Positions 42,145-54,945 of a stretch of DNA of 64,000 nt are shown in pieces. The translations under genes were made by a program, and so were the position numbers. The DNA is from Salvia splendens (lineage: Eukaryota > Streptophyta > Magnoliopsida > Lamiales > Lamiaceae): positions 33,885,855 to 33,949,854 of the forward strand of contig NC_056047.1 in assembly GCF_004379255.2 (NCBI RefSeq), read 5' to 3'. The notes under the pieces were generated by a model, which did not search any database, was not told the DNA's origin, and saw nothing but the letters and a program-made list of their open reading frames with translations. Each line of letters starts with the position of its first letter. Position 1 is the stretch's first letter.

Positions 42145-45100
42145 ATGAGAAGCAATTCGGCTCCTGACCACTGGAGACCGAAGATACTTCTACGAGGTAC
42201 TATACTCGTGACCACTCGTTCTAGCCTATCGACAGCTCTGTCTGACCTAGGCACGAGTAGTTATGAAGAGCAAGACACAATAGAAGGAGGAATACCAGAA
42301 CAAGTGCTACAGTTGGAGGGTAACCCAAGGATAATGGCTGCCCATATAGATGAAGACCCGGAGATAGGGACGCTGAATGCGCATACCGAAGGAGAACCGC
42401 CCCAAGCTATAGTTGTCACCCCAGGACACACGGCTTGTGATGTGAAGCCCCATGTTATTGCAATCCTGCCCACGTACTATGGGAAGAACTATGAAGGCCC
42501 TTACGAATTCCTTCATGAGTTATGTAAAATTTGTAGGGCACAGAGAAGGCCAGCGGGGGCAACCGAGGATGACTACAGATTGAAAGTTTTGCCGTTCGTC
42601 CTAAAAGGGGAGTCCAACACATGGTTCATGCGCCTGCCACCCGACTCCATTGAGAGTTGGGCCGATTTCAAGTCGCCTTCTTAGGCGAATTTTTTCCGTC
42701 ATCTAAGACGAGTGCGCTGGAGAGAGAGAGATAACCACTGTGAAGCAAGGTTACGATGAACCCTTGAGTGATTATTGGGTGAAGTATATGAGTCTTTTGG
42801 ATGCATGTCCGAACCATCGTATGGCCGATATAGAGATACATCATACCTTTTATGAGGGGATGAACAAGGAAACAAAAGACTTGGCAAACTCCTCGTCAGG
42901 AGGAAGTTTCACGCAATTAAGGGTCAGTGAAGCTAAAAGGGTCCTAGTGAAGCTCTTGAGCGCAAAGAAGGAATGCGACAATTCAAGGGACGGCTACAGC
43001 AGAGAACGAATTGCGAGTGCTTCGTCTACTGACCAGGAGCAGAAGATAGAGCAGAAGATGGATTTGAAAATGGAAGAGCTGAAAAAGACACTCCTGAGCA
43101 TGATCGCAAAGAACGCACCACCACCTTCCCCAACTAGGAGCTATAAGGATGCAGAGCAGGGAAGTCAAGGGCCAACCTACGATCAGCCGAATGACTTTGT
43201 CAACATGGATCAAGTCAATGCTGCAGGGTACTATAACTCTAGTGGGAATTGGATCCAAGAGAGACAGCGGGACGCACCATGGATGGACCATCCAAATTTT
43301 TGATGGGGAGATAGAAACCAAAATCAGAACCAAAGTCAAGGTCAGAACCAATACAACCCCCACCCGAACCAGAATTCCAACCGTGGCCCAGCAAATCCCG
43401 ACCACCAATCCAACTGGTCAGGAAGGAATCAACAACCCCATAACCAGAACCCACAGAACCAAAACTCAAACTCTGTCTATGTACCACCCCACCAGAGAAA
43501 CTTCCAAAATTACCAAAGTCAGCATAATCAAGGTTCCCAACATCAGCAGAACCAAAACCAATTCCAAAACCAGAACCATTTCCATGGCCAGAACCAGAAT
43601 CAATATCACCACGACCAGTACAACCCTCTTGCCCAGTATAACTAATACCCACCTAACCAGAACCAGCAAAACTTCCAAAATTTCCAGCCCAACCAAAACC
43701 CCCAGTATAACCAGCACCAAGGCCAAATCAGTCCCAATATCCTAACAGATCAAGGCGATCTATGGAGGACATGATGGGAGAATTGCTCGCTTCGCAGTAG
43801 AGTATCAAAGGTGAGTTGCAGTCCAATAATGAAGTAGTGCAAGGGATGCAGAATGCCCAGAAGGAGCATAAGGCAAACATCGATATGATGAATAGACAAT
43901 TGGCCCAGCTGGCGAGTTCAATGGGTGAAATGAAGGGGAATTCAGGAAAACTCACATCTACAGTCCATGTTCCTGAAAAGGCAAACGTGAGCAAGGTCAC
44001 ATTGCGGTCTGGTACTGCCTATGAGGGGCCCAACCGAAGAAGTCCAACAGAGAGCCTAGTGGGATGAGAGCCTAGTGGGACGAATATACTGAAAGACGCC
44101 GTCTCGGAAGAAGAGCTCAACAGACATCTGCCCCAGATGCAGGATCCATTTATCTTGGACGAAACACTAGTGGAACAGGATGTAACCAATGGCATACAAC
44201 CCATGGAAGGCCAGCCTAAAGAAGCAGAATCCATGCAAGAAACTCCAGCCCATAATGTTCCCAAGAAAGATTCTGGAAAGGCTGTCGGGGAACCGGTTGA
44301 AGAGGAGAAAGGAAAAAAACCATTCCCTTACCGTTTCGTGACCAAGAGGAAGAAGGAAAACCCAGTGGATTACATGTCAATTTTTGGGAAGCTGGATGTC
44401 ACCATACCATTCCTCCAAGCCGTGAAGCTAACCCCACTTGGAAAATTTATCAAGGAATTTATAGCCGGGAAGGCCAAGAAGGATGGAAAGATCATGGTGG
44501 AAGGAATAGCGTCAGCAATTGTGCAGGAAAAGCTACCGCCCTAGAGAGCCAATCCAGGTATGTTCACTTTGCCTATAAGTATAGGAGATGTAAAAATCGA
44601 GCATGTAATGTGTGATCTGGGAGCTTCTATAAATGTTATGCCATTGTCAGTTTATAATCGGCTGAAGGGAGTAACATTATCGAGCACTAGGGTATTAATC
44701 CAACTTGCTGATAGGTCATGCATAAATCCTGAAGGTGTGTTAGAAAATGTGTTGGTGAGAGTGCATGATTTTACTTATCCTGCTGACTTTTATGTGATCA
44801 AGATGAGTGAGTCTGAAGTTAGGGAGTCTAGTGGTATTTTGCTAGGGAGACCATTTTTTAGAACAGCTAAGACAATCGTGGACATGGCTGAAGGGACAAT
44901 TTGCATTGATTTTCATGGGGAGAAATTCACATTTAATATCAATGAGGCCATGAAAAAGCCTATTGATTCTGAAAATCTATGCTATGTTGATGTAATTGAC
45001 CCCCATAGTCCAAGATTTTCTTGAGACCAAATTATTGCAGGAAAAACTCCAAGCGTTGGATGAGTATGGGCAGGCTGATGTAGAAGCGGTTGCATGGTAT

Positions 45101-45300
45101 GATCTGATCAGTGGCCAAGGGTTAACTGACGAAGAGATAGAGAGAACAATTAAGGATTTTTGTAAAAAATCAGAATTTGTTGGAGCCGCAGGGGCTCAGC
45201 TACCAGCCAGTACAGATGAACTTTCAGATGAAGAGTTAGAGAAGGAGGGGGATGCTGCAAGGAGCATTCTACCAGCTGACACACTTCCTCCACAAGTTGA
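42145..45300 (+). pseudogene. Gag-protease of element B, broken
   Basis: Homologous to A along its length: gag domain, Asn/Gln-rich linker, then protease with [11 protein letters not shown] at about 44610. Breaks: a frameshift near 42675, TGA at 43301, TAA at 43643, TAG at 43798, a 16-bp tandem duplication at 44051-44082, TAG at 44542 and a shift near 45005. In the protease-to-RT linker B reads through in one frame, unlike A. Confidence 0.9.
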
Positions 45301-48253
45301 ATTGAAGAAACTGCCAGCAACACTGAAGTATGCTCTCTTAGGGGAGGAAAACTCGTACCCGATGATCATTAGCAGCAGCCTTACGAAAGAACAAGAGGCA
45401 AGGCTACTGACTGTTCTAGGCAAGAACAAAAAAGCAATTGGATGGAGCCTTACAGATCTGGTATGGATATGTCCCGATGTCTGTATGCATCATATCAGGC
45501 TAGAAGAAGGAGCGAAAACACATCGAGATTCGCAGAGGAAGGTGAACCCCAACATGCAGGAGGAAATATTGAAAGAAATATTGAAGTTGTTGTCATTGGG
45601 AATTATCTATTCGGTACCCGATAGCGAGTAGGTCAGCCCCGTCCACATGGTCCCAAAGAAGTCAGGGATTCATGTGGTTCAGAATGAGAGAAATGAGCTG
45701 ATACCAACAAGGCTAGTCACTGATTGGCGGATGAGCATTGACTACCGTAAACTGAATGCCGCAACCAGGAAAGACCACTTCCCCCTACCATTCATCGACC
45801 AAATGTTGGAGCGACTGGCTGGGAAGAAGTACTTTTGTTTTTTAGATGGGTACAACGGGTATTTTCAAATCTACGTGGACCCTGAAGACTAGGACAAAAC
45901 CACCTTTACCTGCCCATTTGGAACTTACGCGTACAGACGCATGCCATTCGGTCTTTGCAACGCTCCAGGAACATTCCAACGATGCATGATGACCATATTT
46001 TCCGATCTGATCGAGGAGTGCATAGAGATATTCATGGATGACTTTAGAGTCTACGGGGACTCTTTCGACTCATGCCTTCATCACTTGGACATAGTTTTGG
46101 GGAGGTGTCAAGCAAAGAGCCTGGTTTTGAATTTTGAGAAGTGCCATTTCATGGTCACAGAAGGGATCGTCCTAGGACACGTGGTGTCAGAGAGAGGTAT
46201 ACATGTGGATCAAGCCAAAGTGGACGTCATTTCCAAACTGCCATTCCCTATTGACCAGAAGGGAATAAGGGGTTTTCTGGGGTATGCAGGATTTTATAGA
46301 CGATTTATAAAGGACTTCGCCAAAATCGCCCAACCCCTTACCAGTCTTCTTCAAAACGGAGTGGAGTTCATTTTTTATGAACAGTGCAAGTCTGCTTTCA
46401 ACATTCTCAAGGAAAAGCTGATATCCGCACCAATCATCCGAGCCCCTGACTGGGAGCATCCTTTCGAAGTGATGTGTGATGCCAGCGATTATGCAGTGGG
46501 TGCTGTTCTAGGATGCATCTAAAACATTGAATCAAGCTCAAAGGAATTACGACACCACTGAGAAGGAAATGCTAGCCGTGGTGTACTCATTCGAAAAGTT
46601 TTGGCAGTACCAGTTGGGATCCAAGGTCATCGTCTATACTGACCATGCGGCCATTAAGTACCTGATTACCAAGAAAAAGTCAAAACCCCGCTTTATCCGA
46701 TGGGTACTCCTGTTATAAGAGTTCGATTGGGAGGTGGAAGACAAGAAAGGGGTCGAGAATAAAGTGTCGGATCATTTGAGCAGGATAGTGCAAGATGGGA
46801 GCAGCGAGGAAGTACACGACCGGTTTCCGGAGGAACACTTATGTGAAGTAATTTTTGCCGCTAGAAAAATTGATTGGGAGGATGTGATGAAGCTTTCTGG
46901 CCAGGATGTGACAGCGAAAGGGAAAGAAAAAGTAGGGCAGAAACCATGGTATGCGGACCTAGACAACTACCTAGTTTCGGGAGAGCTTCCAGAAGTGCCA
47001 AACATCACCAAATCTCAAAGAATGGAGATCAAGAGTGAAGAAAAATACTACTTTTGGGACGACCCATATCTTTGGAGGGTAGGAGCAGATCAAGTGATAA
47101 GAAGATGCGTTCCTGACTGGGAACAAAGGGACGTACTAATACATTGCCACTCCTTGGCCTGTGGAGGACACTTCGGCCCCAAGAAAACGATGAGGAAGAT
47201 CTTGGATAGCGGATTTTATTGGCCAACCCTCAACAAAGATGCCTATGAATTCTGTAGAAGTTGTGAGCGTTGTCAACTGACCGGTGGGATCTCTGCAGAG
47301 ATGAAATGCCACAAGTCCCGGTCATTGTTTGTGAGCTGTTCGACATATGGGGGATAGACTTCGTGGGTCATTTTCCCTTGTCTTATGGGAACTTGTATAT
47401 CTTAGTCGCAGTTGACTACGTCTCTAAGTGGGTAGAAGCCAAGGCCACAAGCAAGTGTGAGGCGAAGGAGGTGGCCATGTTTCTCAAGAGCAATATATTC
47501 AGTCGATTCGGAGTACCAAGGGCCATCATATCCGATCAGGGAACTCACTTCTGTAACCGCACAATCGAAGCCTTGAAGAAGAAGTACGGCGTGCACCACA
47601 GATTATCTAGCCCCTACCACCAGCAAGCGAACGGTCAAGCAGAGATCTCTAACCAAGAGATAAAAAAGATTCTAGAAAAAACCGTCAATCCTTATAGGAA
47701 GGACTGGAGTGTGAGGTTAGAGGATGCTCTGTGGGCGTATCGGACAGCCTACAAAACTCCCATAGGAATGTCCCCGTACCGAATCATTTTTGGAAAGATG
47801 TGCCACTTACCAGTGGGGATCGAGCACCGAGCATACTGGGCAGTACAAAAAGTTAATATGGATGTTAGGGCCTGTGAAGAGGAAAAGAAGCTGCAGTTAC
47901 AGGAGTTAGAAGAACTTAGATTGGAATCATTTGATTCCGCCATGTGGTATAAGGAGAGAACTAAATTATGGCACGACAGAAACCCAAGGACCAAAGACCT
48001 CCATGTTGGCCAGAAAGTACACCTCTTCCAATCGAGATTGAAGCTAATGCCTGGGAAGCTCAAGTCGAAGTGGACAGGACCCTATATCATAACCGCACTC
48101 CGTTCTAATGGAGCAGTGGAGATTTCAGGGAGTATTCCTAACTCTGAACCTTTTATCGTAAATGGACATAGACTGAAGGTGTTTAGGGAGAATAGTGAGG
48201 TGGATGTAGTGGATGAGATTCCACTGCAACCACTTACTAAGGGTGCATACTGA
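45301..48253 (+). pseudogene. Pol of element B, broken
   Basis: RT (FLDGYNGYF at about 45841, FMDD at about 46032), RNase H (CDAS at about 46480, [10 protein letters not shown] at about 46635), integrase zinc finger and core ([16 protein letters not shown] and the E-bearing segment) are all recognisable. Breaks: TAG at 45629 and 45890, a deletion of about 40 bp near 46512, TAA at 46716, and a one-base loss near 47300. The last open part runs from 47270 to the stop at 48251. Confidence 0.9.
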
Positions 48254-48865
48254 CCGGTAGGATGGGAATTTGGAGTTCCACTGGCCTGGTTTCCTTTTAT
48301 CGAAGTTTGCACATGCTGGCCTAGTAGAATTCCAAATTTCCTAAGGGAAATGTAAATATTGTAAATACATGGTAGTTAATTAAACCTCTGCATGCAATTA
48401 AAAATTAAAATCCAATAATATTTTTCGGTCCTTGAATTTAATTTGGAGTACGTGCTGACCACCAGAATGCCATTTTGGTGAAACTCTCAATTTTATTTAA
48501 GTGTCCTTTTTACTTTGTTACTAATCTGGGAAAATATAGGGGGTAATCATTAAGGGACGAAATTTGAATTGGGGTTGTTGCAGCTTTGCAAGCGGACAAC
48601 GACTGGGAGGGTGCGTGTGCAGAGAAGGACAGGCGATGTCCAATCAGGAGGCAACGCTCCCAACCGTCTCCCACCCGAATCGACGCCAACCTGGAAACCG
48701 CTCATAGCCGGTTACAAACCCTCAAATACCCATTCTACTCTCATATCCAAATCGTCTTTCCCCTTCATCTCACAAACCCTCACCTGCAATTTATCTCTTC
48801 CGAAATTCCCAACATTCACCATAAACCAAGACCCACATTACCACCAGAAACCACCAATCCAAGCC
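48254..48865 (+). other. Spacer between pol and the third ORF of B
   Basis: Noncoding, about 610 bp, equivalent to 24206-24841 in A. Confidence 0.6.
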
Positions 48866-51655
48866 ATGGGGAAGAAGAAATGGGCAAAGAAACAAACCAG
48901 TGAGAAACCCCTTTCAATCCGTCGGGAAGAAAACCCAGAATTGCAACCACCAACGGAATAACGGCTGCCGAACCCGCGACCACAGGAGCCGATTACTCAA
49001 GTTCCAGCGATGGTTTCTTTTGACGTAATGATGGAGTTCCTCAGACAGCAGGACCCGAATCGAGATTAGGCGGCCGAGTTGGCCGGTTTTAGCCGAATCA
49101 GGGGCAAATGGAGCATGACCGGAGAAGCCCCGGCAGTACCTACATCAGAACCGATTGTGCAACCCACAGCACAACCACCCACTTCCGTTCCGACTTCCTC
49201 AATAACTCCACCAGAATGGGAATCTCCCTCGACGACCGCACCATCGGAACCTTCGAAACCCTCCCCGACTCGCCAAGAAACCGAATCAATGGATATTGAC
49301 CCCATCTCCGCCTATTACGACTCTGACCCAGGGGAAGGTGAGGGAAAAAGGAGCGAGGAGCCAACGAGCTAGGAGGGAGGAGATGAACCAGAGCGAACAC
49401 CGGAAGCGGAGCCTATCCCTTAAGAAATGGCGAGGGAAGAGATAGATCTGAATGAAATGGCCAGAAAGCAAGGCCTTATGACTGATGAGGAATTTGAGGC
49501 GCTATTAAAGGAGGTAACCCGGGAGGAAGAAGAAGATGCATCGGAGGCAGTAAGAGAGGGTGGAGAAGCTAGTACAAGGAACGACCCAGAAGGCATAGCC
49601 AATCAACCAGAAGAAGAGGTGGAAGAGAGGAGCCTAAACCAGTGGCACCTTCAGTGTTGAAACCGAAAGTAGTCCAAAGGAAATTGATGTTGAGGGACGA
49701 TCCCAAAGCAGTACGACCAAAGCCGAAGAGAGTATCGTAGAGATGCCTACGAAAATGGACATCCAGCAAGACGAAGACGAGCACAGTAGCAAATACAGTT
49801 CAAGTTTTAAGTGACGAAGAAAGGGTGACTCCCACAAAACCTAGGGAGGAATCTTTTCCAGCTACTAACTTGGAAGATGCATCGACGACAGCTGAAGTGG
49901 TCTCCACAACGCCGAGTAACCAGAGAGATGAGACTGAGCAGATGATTGAGGGTCTGGACCTCGCATCTGAGTCAGTAGGTCATGTCGAGCCAAGAGATGA
50001 TTGTACACATATCCGCGTGGAGACCCGCCCTACTGCCCAGGACAGGCCTTCAACACAAGCAGAGAAGAAACCGGAAGAGGATGAAGACAGAGAGGAGGAC
50101 AGATACCAAGAAGAGAGAAAAAGGAAAGGGAAAGCCCCTGTTAAGAGAAAGCCAAGCAGCAAGAAGCAACACACAGTGAACATAGGCATCGTCATCACAG
50201 ACCTATCTCAAAGAACCCCACCGCACTGTCAGGAGACAAACGACAGCGACTATGCTGCTAGTGAAGAGTCAGGATCCGATAGCGACATCTCCTTGGAGGA
50301 TGAAGAGTATGGTGAGCAACAGCTTCCATTTAACCATCGGGAACTGGTACATATCCCGGTGGAGAGATTGAAGTACAGACGCTGGACTGTGGAACTCACT
50401 GATGAGCTGGTGGAGGAGATTAAGCTGTTCGACTCCAAAAATTTAAAAGAAGCTTTCTATAATAAGGATGATGGGAGCAAGCAAGTTAAGTGTGGAAAGG
50501 TACTCCATTTTCCTTCCCTCGATGAGTTGGATGCCCGTGAACCTTTTCTATCTTATGTGCGTGCGTTAGGATTTGATTGGTTATTGGAGAATAGGGATCC
50601 GAATATCCCTGTTAGGCTAGCGAAGGAGTTTTTCACTACATTCAGATTTAGGGTCACCACAGACTTGGACGAGGAGTCAATAAGGTGTAGGTTGTTCGGA
50701 GGGGAGATAAGCATGAGTTTGATTGACTGGACAGTCCGTTTGGGGATGTGTAGTTTAGAGGAGGCCATATGGCCGGAGTGGAGAAGCAGGGAACGGGGGA
50801 TTCCCCGTAGGCACGTAGACTTTGAGCCCCAGGAGGCATGGGAGGAATTAACTCACTCGGACGCTGGGCAGTTTTCTTCCACTATCTCTCGCTCTATCCA
50901 CTTCAACAACCCAATCTTACACCTGGTACAACTCTACTTGGACTTCAACTTGCTGGGGTAGTCAAATTCAGCCGCCCGAACATCGATGACAGAACTATAC
51001 CTCCTTTGGTGTGGCAAGCACTGGAGGAAAGAAAATCTGGGTTTCTGGACAGCTTATCAGTGTCATCTCATTGCCACCCATCCCGCGAGAAATCTCTCCC
51101 TCTGCCATATCTTGGGAGCATTCGTAAGGAACAACATCATTATATCGGAGGATGAAGGCTTATCCCCCCTAATCATGGTCGACCCTCTTGGTCTATTTGA
51201 TACACCATTCTTCGTATGAACGAATACTATTTACATGAGGTAGGGAGTACCGTGTTTCTACGCTATGGGAGAAGAAGCTATCCTAGTTGGAAGAGCTGCA
51301 GCAGGCCAGGGAACACAAGCTCAAGCGCAGAGGTAAGAGAGATTGGAGAAAGCAGTGGCAGAGCTAGCGGAGGAGAATAGGCAGGCCAAAGCGGAGTTGA
51401 CCCGCTTGACCAATGTAATGGAAAAATTCTGAGGGAGTTAGCGCAATGGAAGACAATCCGAGGAGCTGGACCGAGTGGCCACAGAGGCCAAACTGATGAA
51501 CCAGAAGTTGCCAAGACAGAAGTAGAGGAGACAGAGGAGAAAGGTGTCGAGGAACCGTCAGAATCTGAGGGAAGTGAATCCGAATCCGAGGAAGAGGAGG
51601 CAGAAGAACCACCTGCACCAACCCCTGCCCCACGGAGGAGCAGGAGAAATATATG
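48866..51655 (+). pseudogene. Third ORF of element B, broken
   Basis: It begins MGKKKWAKKQ like A. The conserved central domain is at about 50360-51220 (YRRWTVELTDELVEEIKLFD, KEFFTTFRFRVTTDLD, RERGIPRRHVDFEPQ), a single coiled-coil repeat at about 51340-51430, and an RRSRRN end. Stops at 49067, 50959, 51217 and 51241, with further frameshifts. The longest piece is 49825-50961. Conservation with A over the domain, despite decay, argues that this ORF was once under selection. Confidence 0.8.
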
Positions 51656-53455
51656 ACCATCCCCCACTGACCAGTTAGTTTTCTTTTTCTTTTCAGTTTC
51701 GTTTTTCTTATTTTATTTGTGTTCTATTGTTTTCAGGTAGAGTAATTTTGTGTAGCATGTGAGTGTAAACCCTATTCATAACACTTAGACTATGCAATAG
51801 TCTAAGTGTAAGAAGTACGAGGTTTACTACTTTGACGCATGGTTTGTGTTTATGTTGTTTTCTCTTCGTGTGCATGTTAACTCATACTTAGCCTACTGCG
51901 TAGCCTAAGTGTGAGTAGTTTATGTATATATGTGTTTGTTTTTGTTAAGATCTGTTTAGGTTTAAAACTCTCCTACTTAGCCTATTGCATAGGCTAAGTA
52001 TGAGAAGTTTTAGTTTCAGCATGTGTCGTTCTTGTTTTGGTATGTCTGTGTGTAAGCCATACTAGGCATTACCTTTTCCACTTCACAGCCTTATCTGAGG
52101 GCAGACACTTGTGAAGTGGGAGGGGGGACGCAATGGCCAGTATGACATATGTGTATATGTGTAGTCTGTGTTTAGTGTTTGTGTATTGTTTTTCTAGGTC
52201 TAGTTTTTTTTATATACGTGTTGATTGGGCTTAAAACTCAACTGTCTCGAGCTGACGGTGAGGGGAATTGAGGGAGATAGGACATGCTGGACAATGGAAA
52301 CCACCCCCCTTAGTATCTCCTAGTCAGTACAGATGATGCAAGTATGAGAGAAAAGCCCATCCTTAGAGCCAAACGCAAAAGCCCTCTTAAAATGTGAGTT
52401 AAAAGCCTAAAGTGGAACCACTTTCCACCAAACTAGAAAAGAAAAGAGTGGCTGCCACATGATGCCTAAGGAAAGGTAACCGCGTGTGGCAAGACCTGAA
52501 GGCAATAGGAACCCCCCCCCTAAAAAAAATCACCTTTACAACCTTTTTTTCTAACCATATCTACACCCATATATAACCCCCTAGCCGCTGGGACTGTGTG
52601 TGTGTGAGGCATAAGGAAAGAAGCCAACTGGCCACAAGGACATACAAGAAGAAAACCAACTGGAGAAGGAAATTGAGAAGCAAGGAGAAAAATGACCAGG
52701 AAGAGATTCCAGGCCCCAAAAAGATAAGAAGGAATAAGGGTGGCGAAAGCACATAAAGAATGTTGAAGAGAATGGTCGAAAACACTTGACTACAAAAAAA
52801 GGAAGGAATAAGGGTGGCGAAGCCACAAGACGCTACTGACCAGTTGGAGACCAATATCAGAAAATGTCCAACCGAGAGAAGTAATAGCCGAAAGCTCAAA
52901 TGCACACAGTTCTCCCACATCAAAATAAGTAGTAGTTTTTGAACCTTAGAGCCTTAGGAACAACCACCCCAAACACTACAAACCAATAGCCCCGTTACAA
53001 GCCTTAAAGACCTTCAAAAGCCACATGTGAAATCTAAATCCGAAGCATTTGTGGTTCAGCATTATGAGAGAATACAGTCGTGAAATCTAAATCTAACATC
53101 CCTGGTGAGGAATGAGTGACTGAGCGAATCTAGTGTTTGGCCGCGAGTATGGGTGATCTTGACGAGCAGATGTACTGACTGGGAAGGAAAAGGGGGGCGG
53201 CAGAAATTCAAGGCTGCACCTGATCCCAAGGGGAGGGATGGTTGAAAATATAGCCCGATTAGTGTGTTTAAGTGTTTTTGTGTGTTTATGTGTTTTTCTT
53301 TTTTTTGTGTCTTCCATGTGTTTTTATTTGCGTCAAGTTTAGAGTCTAGTTAAGGATAGAGTCGGTCAGGGGTGTAACCAGAATAGAATTCGACTTATTT
53401 CTTTTTTGTTTGTTCTTCACGCTTGAGGACAAGCATGTAGTAAGTGTGAGCAGTT
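51656..53455 (+). other. 3' noncoding region of B
   Basis: It contains the counterparts of the A structures: three hairpins (51781-52000), a stem plus polypurine run (52079-52130), and GTGGCGAA-type hairpins near 52733 and 52805. GCTTGAGGACAAGCATGTAG lies just before the 3' LTR. Confidence 0.7.
51781..52000 (+). repeat. Three hairpin repeats in the 3' region of B
   Basis: 51781-51809 has perfect 12-bp arms (ACACTTAGACTA/TAGTCTAAGTGT). 51886-51910 has 10-bp arms with one mismatch. 51974-52000 has perfect 11-bp arms (TACTTAGCCTA/TAGGCTAAGTA). Loops are 5 nt in every case. Confidence 0.85.
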
Positions 53456-54940
53456 TGACAAGTCATATTCTAGGCCTTGGTTACTGGTCATCAGGGAAAC
53501 AATTGCTAAAGTGTGCAGGGAAATGGTTCTAGTCTATATGGAAAGAGTTTGACAACTCAGGTGAAAAGGGCATCAGAATGTTGCTATACTGACCAGTATG
53601 TATGCCAAAAAGTCTCGAGATGGAGAAGAAGGATTGCTGGGAAGATCAACCACAAACAAGGGCAAAAGAGTCATTACACGAAGAAAGTCTACCCTAAAAA
53701 TCAAGGGCAGGCCTCCATATAAATAGAAGCCACTTGAAGAGAGAAGGCATCATCAATTTTAGGACCTCTACACTTAGTTAGAATTCTCTCTCGGTAGATC
53801 ATTCCTTTCAGCATTGTCCTACATCTTCTTGTTCCTCGCCACAGCCATGGTCACCTGAAGTTCACCAGTTCGCCGGAGTTCCACATTATCTCGTTCCAGC
53901 CAGTTCGTCGCGTAGTGACAGTCATTTCATCACCCTGAGTGGCAAAACAATCTTTAATTGTTTTTGTAGTTAATCTTACTTGTTTTTCTTACGTTGGATC
54001 TGTTGCATTTTCAATACTTGCTGACTTTGAAGTGCTTTGGTTGAGATCCAGACGTTTTATTACTATGAAGTTATTTTTCTGCATCGGTTTCTGTTTGATT
54101 TAGTTTCTTTCTGCCTAGATAGTGTAGATCTAGTTGCTACTGTAATTTCCAAGTGTTGAATGCATATTTTCATTTCTAAATTGATCATTTTGTGTTTGTG
54201 AATTGAGTTTGATGTTAGATTTAGATTTAAGTGTTAAGTGCAAAGGCTTAGTTCACGTGATTTCTGCCACCTTGCATCCTACCCAGTGAGCGAAATTTCA
54301 GTTTCGCTAGTTTAATCTTTTGATTTGGAGTTTTAATTGTTAGAACTGTTTTCGTAAGTTGTTAATTTGAAACTCTCATTAATACATTATGGGTTTGTTG
54401 TTCTGAGTTTGTTCATATGGAAGAAGATAACACCTACATCTAAGTTTGAGACCACTTTTGTTTTTTAGTTACTTTTTGCTTTTGTCATTTACTTTTCTCT
54501 ACCTTTTTCTGCTGGTACCCTACAGATCTGTCAGCCTAGTCACCTAACTACCACTTATTCTCTGATATTCCGTTTAGCCTTTTATAGTAACCCGTACCCT
54601 CCAGATATTTTATGAAACATAATGTTCCCTCAATCTCACGTACACAACTGCTTGTTAATCATCTTTCACACCTCCTAGTCAGGAGTGTACCACCTTAATT
54701 TCCAGTCTAGATAGAATCTTAACCCAAAGTGTGGTACCTAACCATCAAATTTAGAATATCAACACAATTCCCAAAGCGCATTCATCTCTGTGGGATTCGA
54801 CCCTTACATCCACTATACTAGTCAGTAGAAGTAGGTTGAGGAATTATTGATACTAGGTTCAGGCTTAGCTGGGACTTCCATCCTGATCAGTAGGATACAT
54901 CCTTTGCTTGACGCGACACCTGCTCAAACCTGCTCTTTCA
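53456..54940 (+). mobile_element. 3' LTR of element B
   Basis: 1485 bp, starting TGACAAGTCA (changed from TGATAAGTCG) and ending CTCTTTCA. TATA box TATAAATA at 53718-53725. Confidence 0.93.
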
Positions 54941-54945
54941 GCGCC

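Larger units (their letters stand above)
40530..54940 (+). mobile_element. Athila-type LTR retrotransposon B, complete but decayed
   Basis: The target duplicate is GCGCC at 40525-40529 and 54941-54945. The organisation is as in A, but the LTRs differ by several percent and by a roughly 25-bp deletion near the start of the 3' copy. All three coding regions carry many stops and frameshifts. It lies inside the leader of copia G. Confidence 0.96.
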
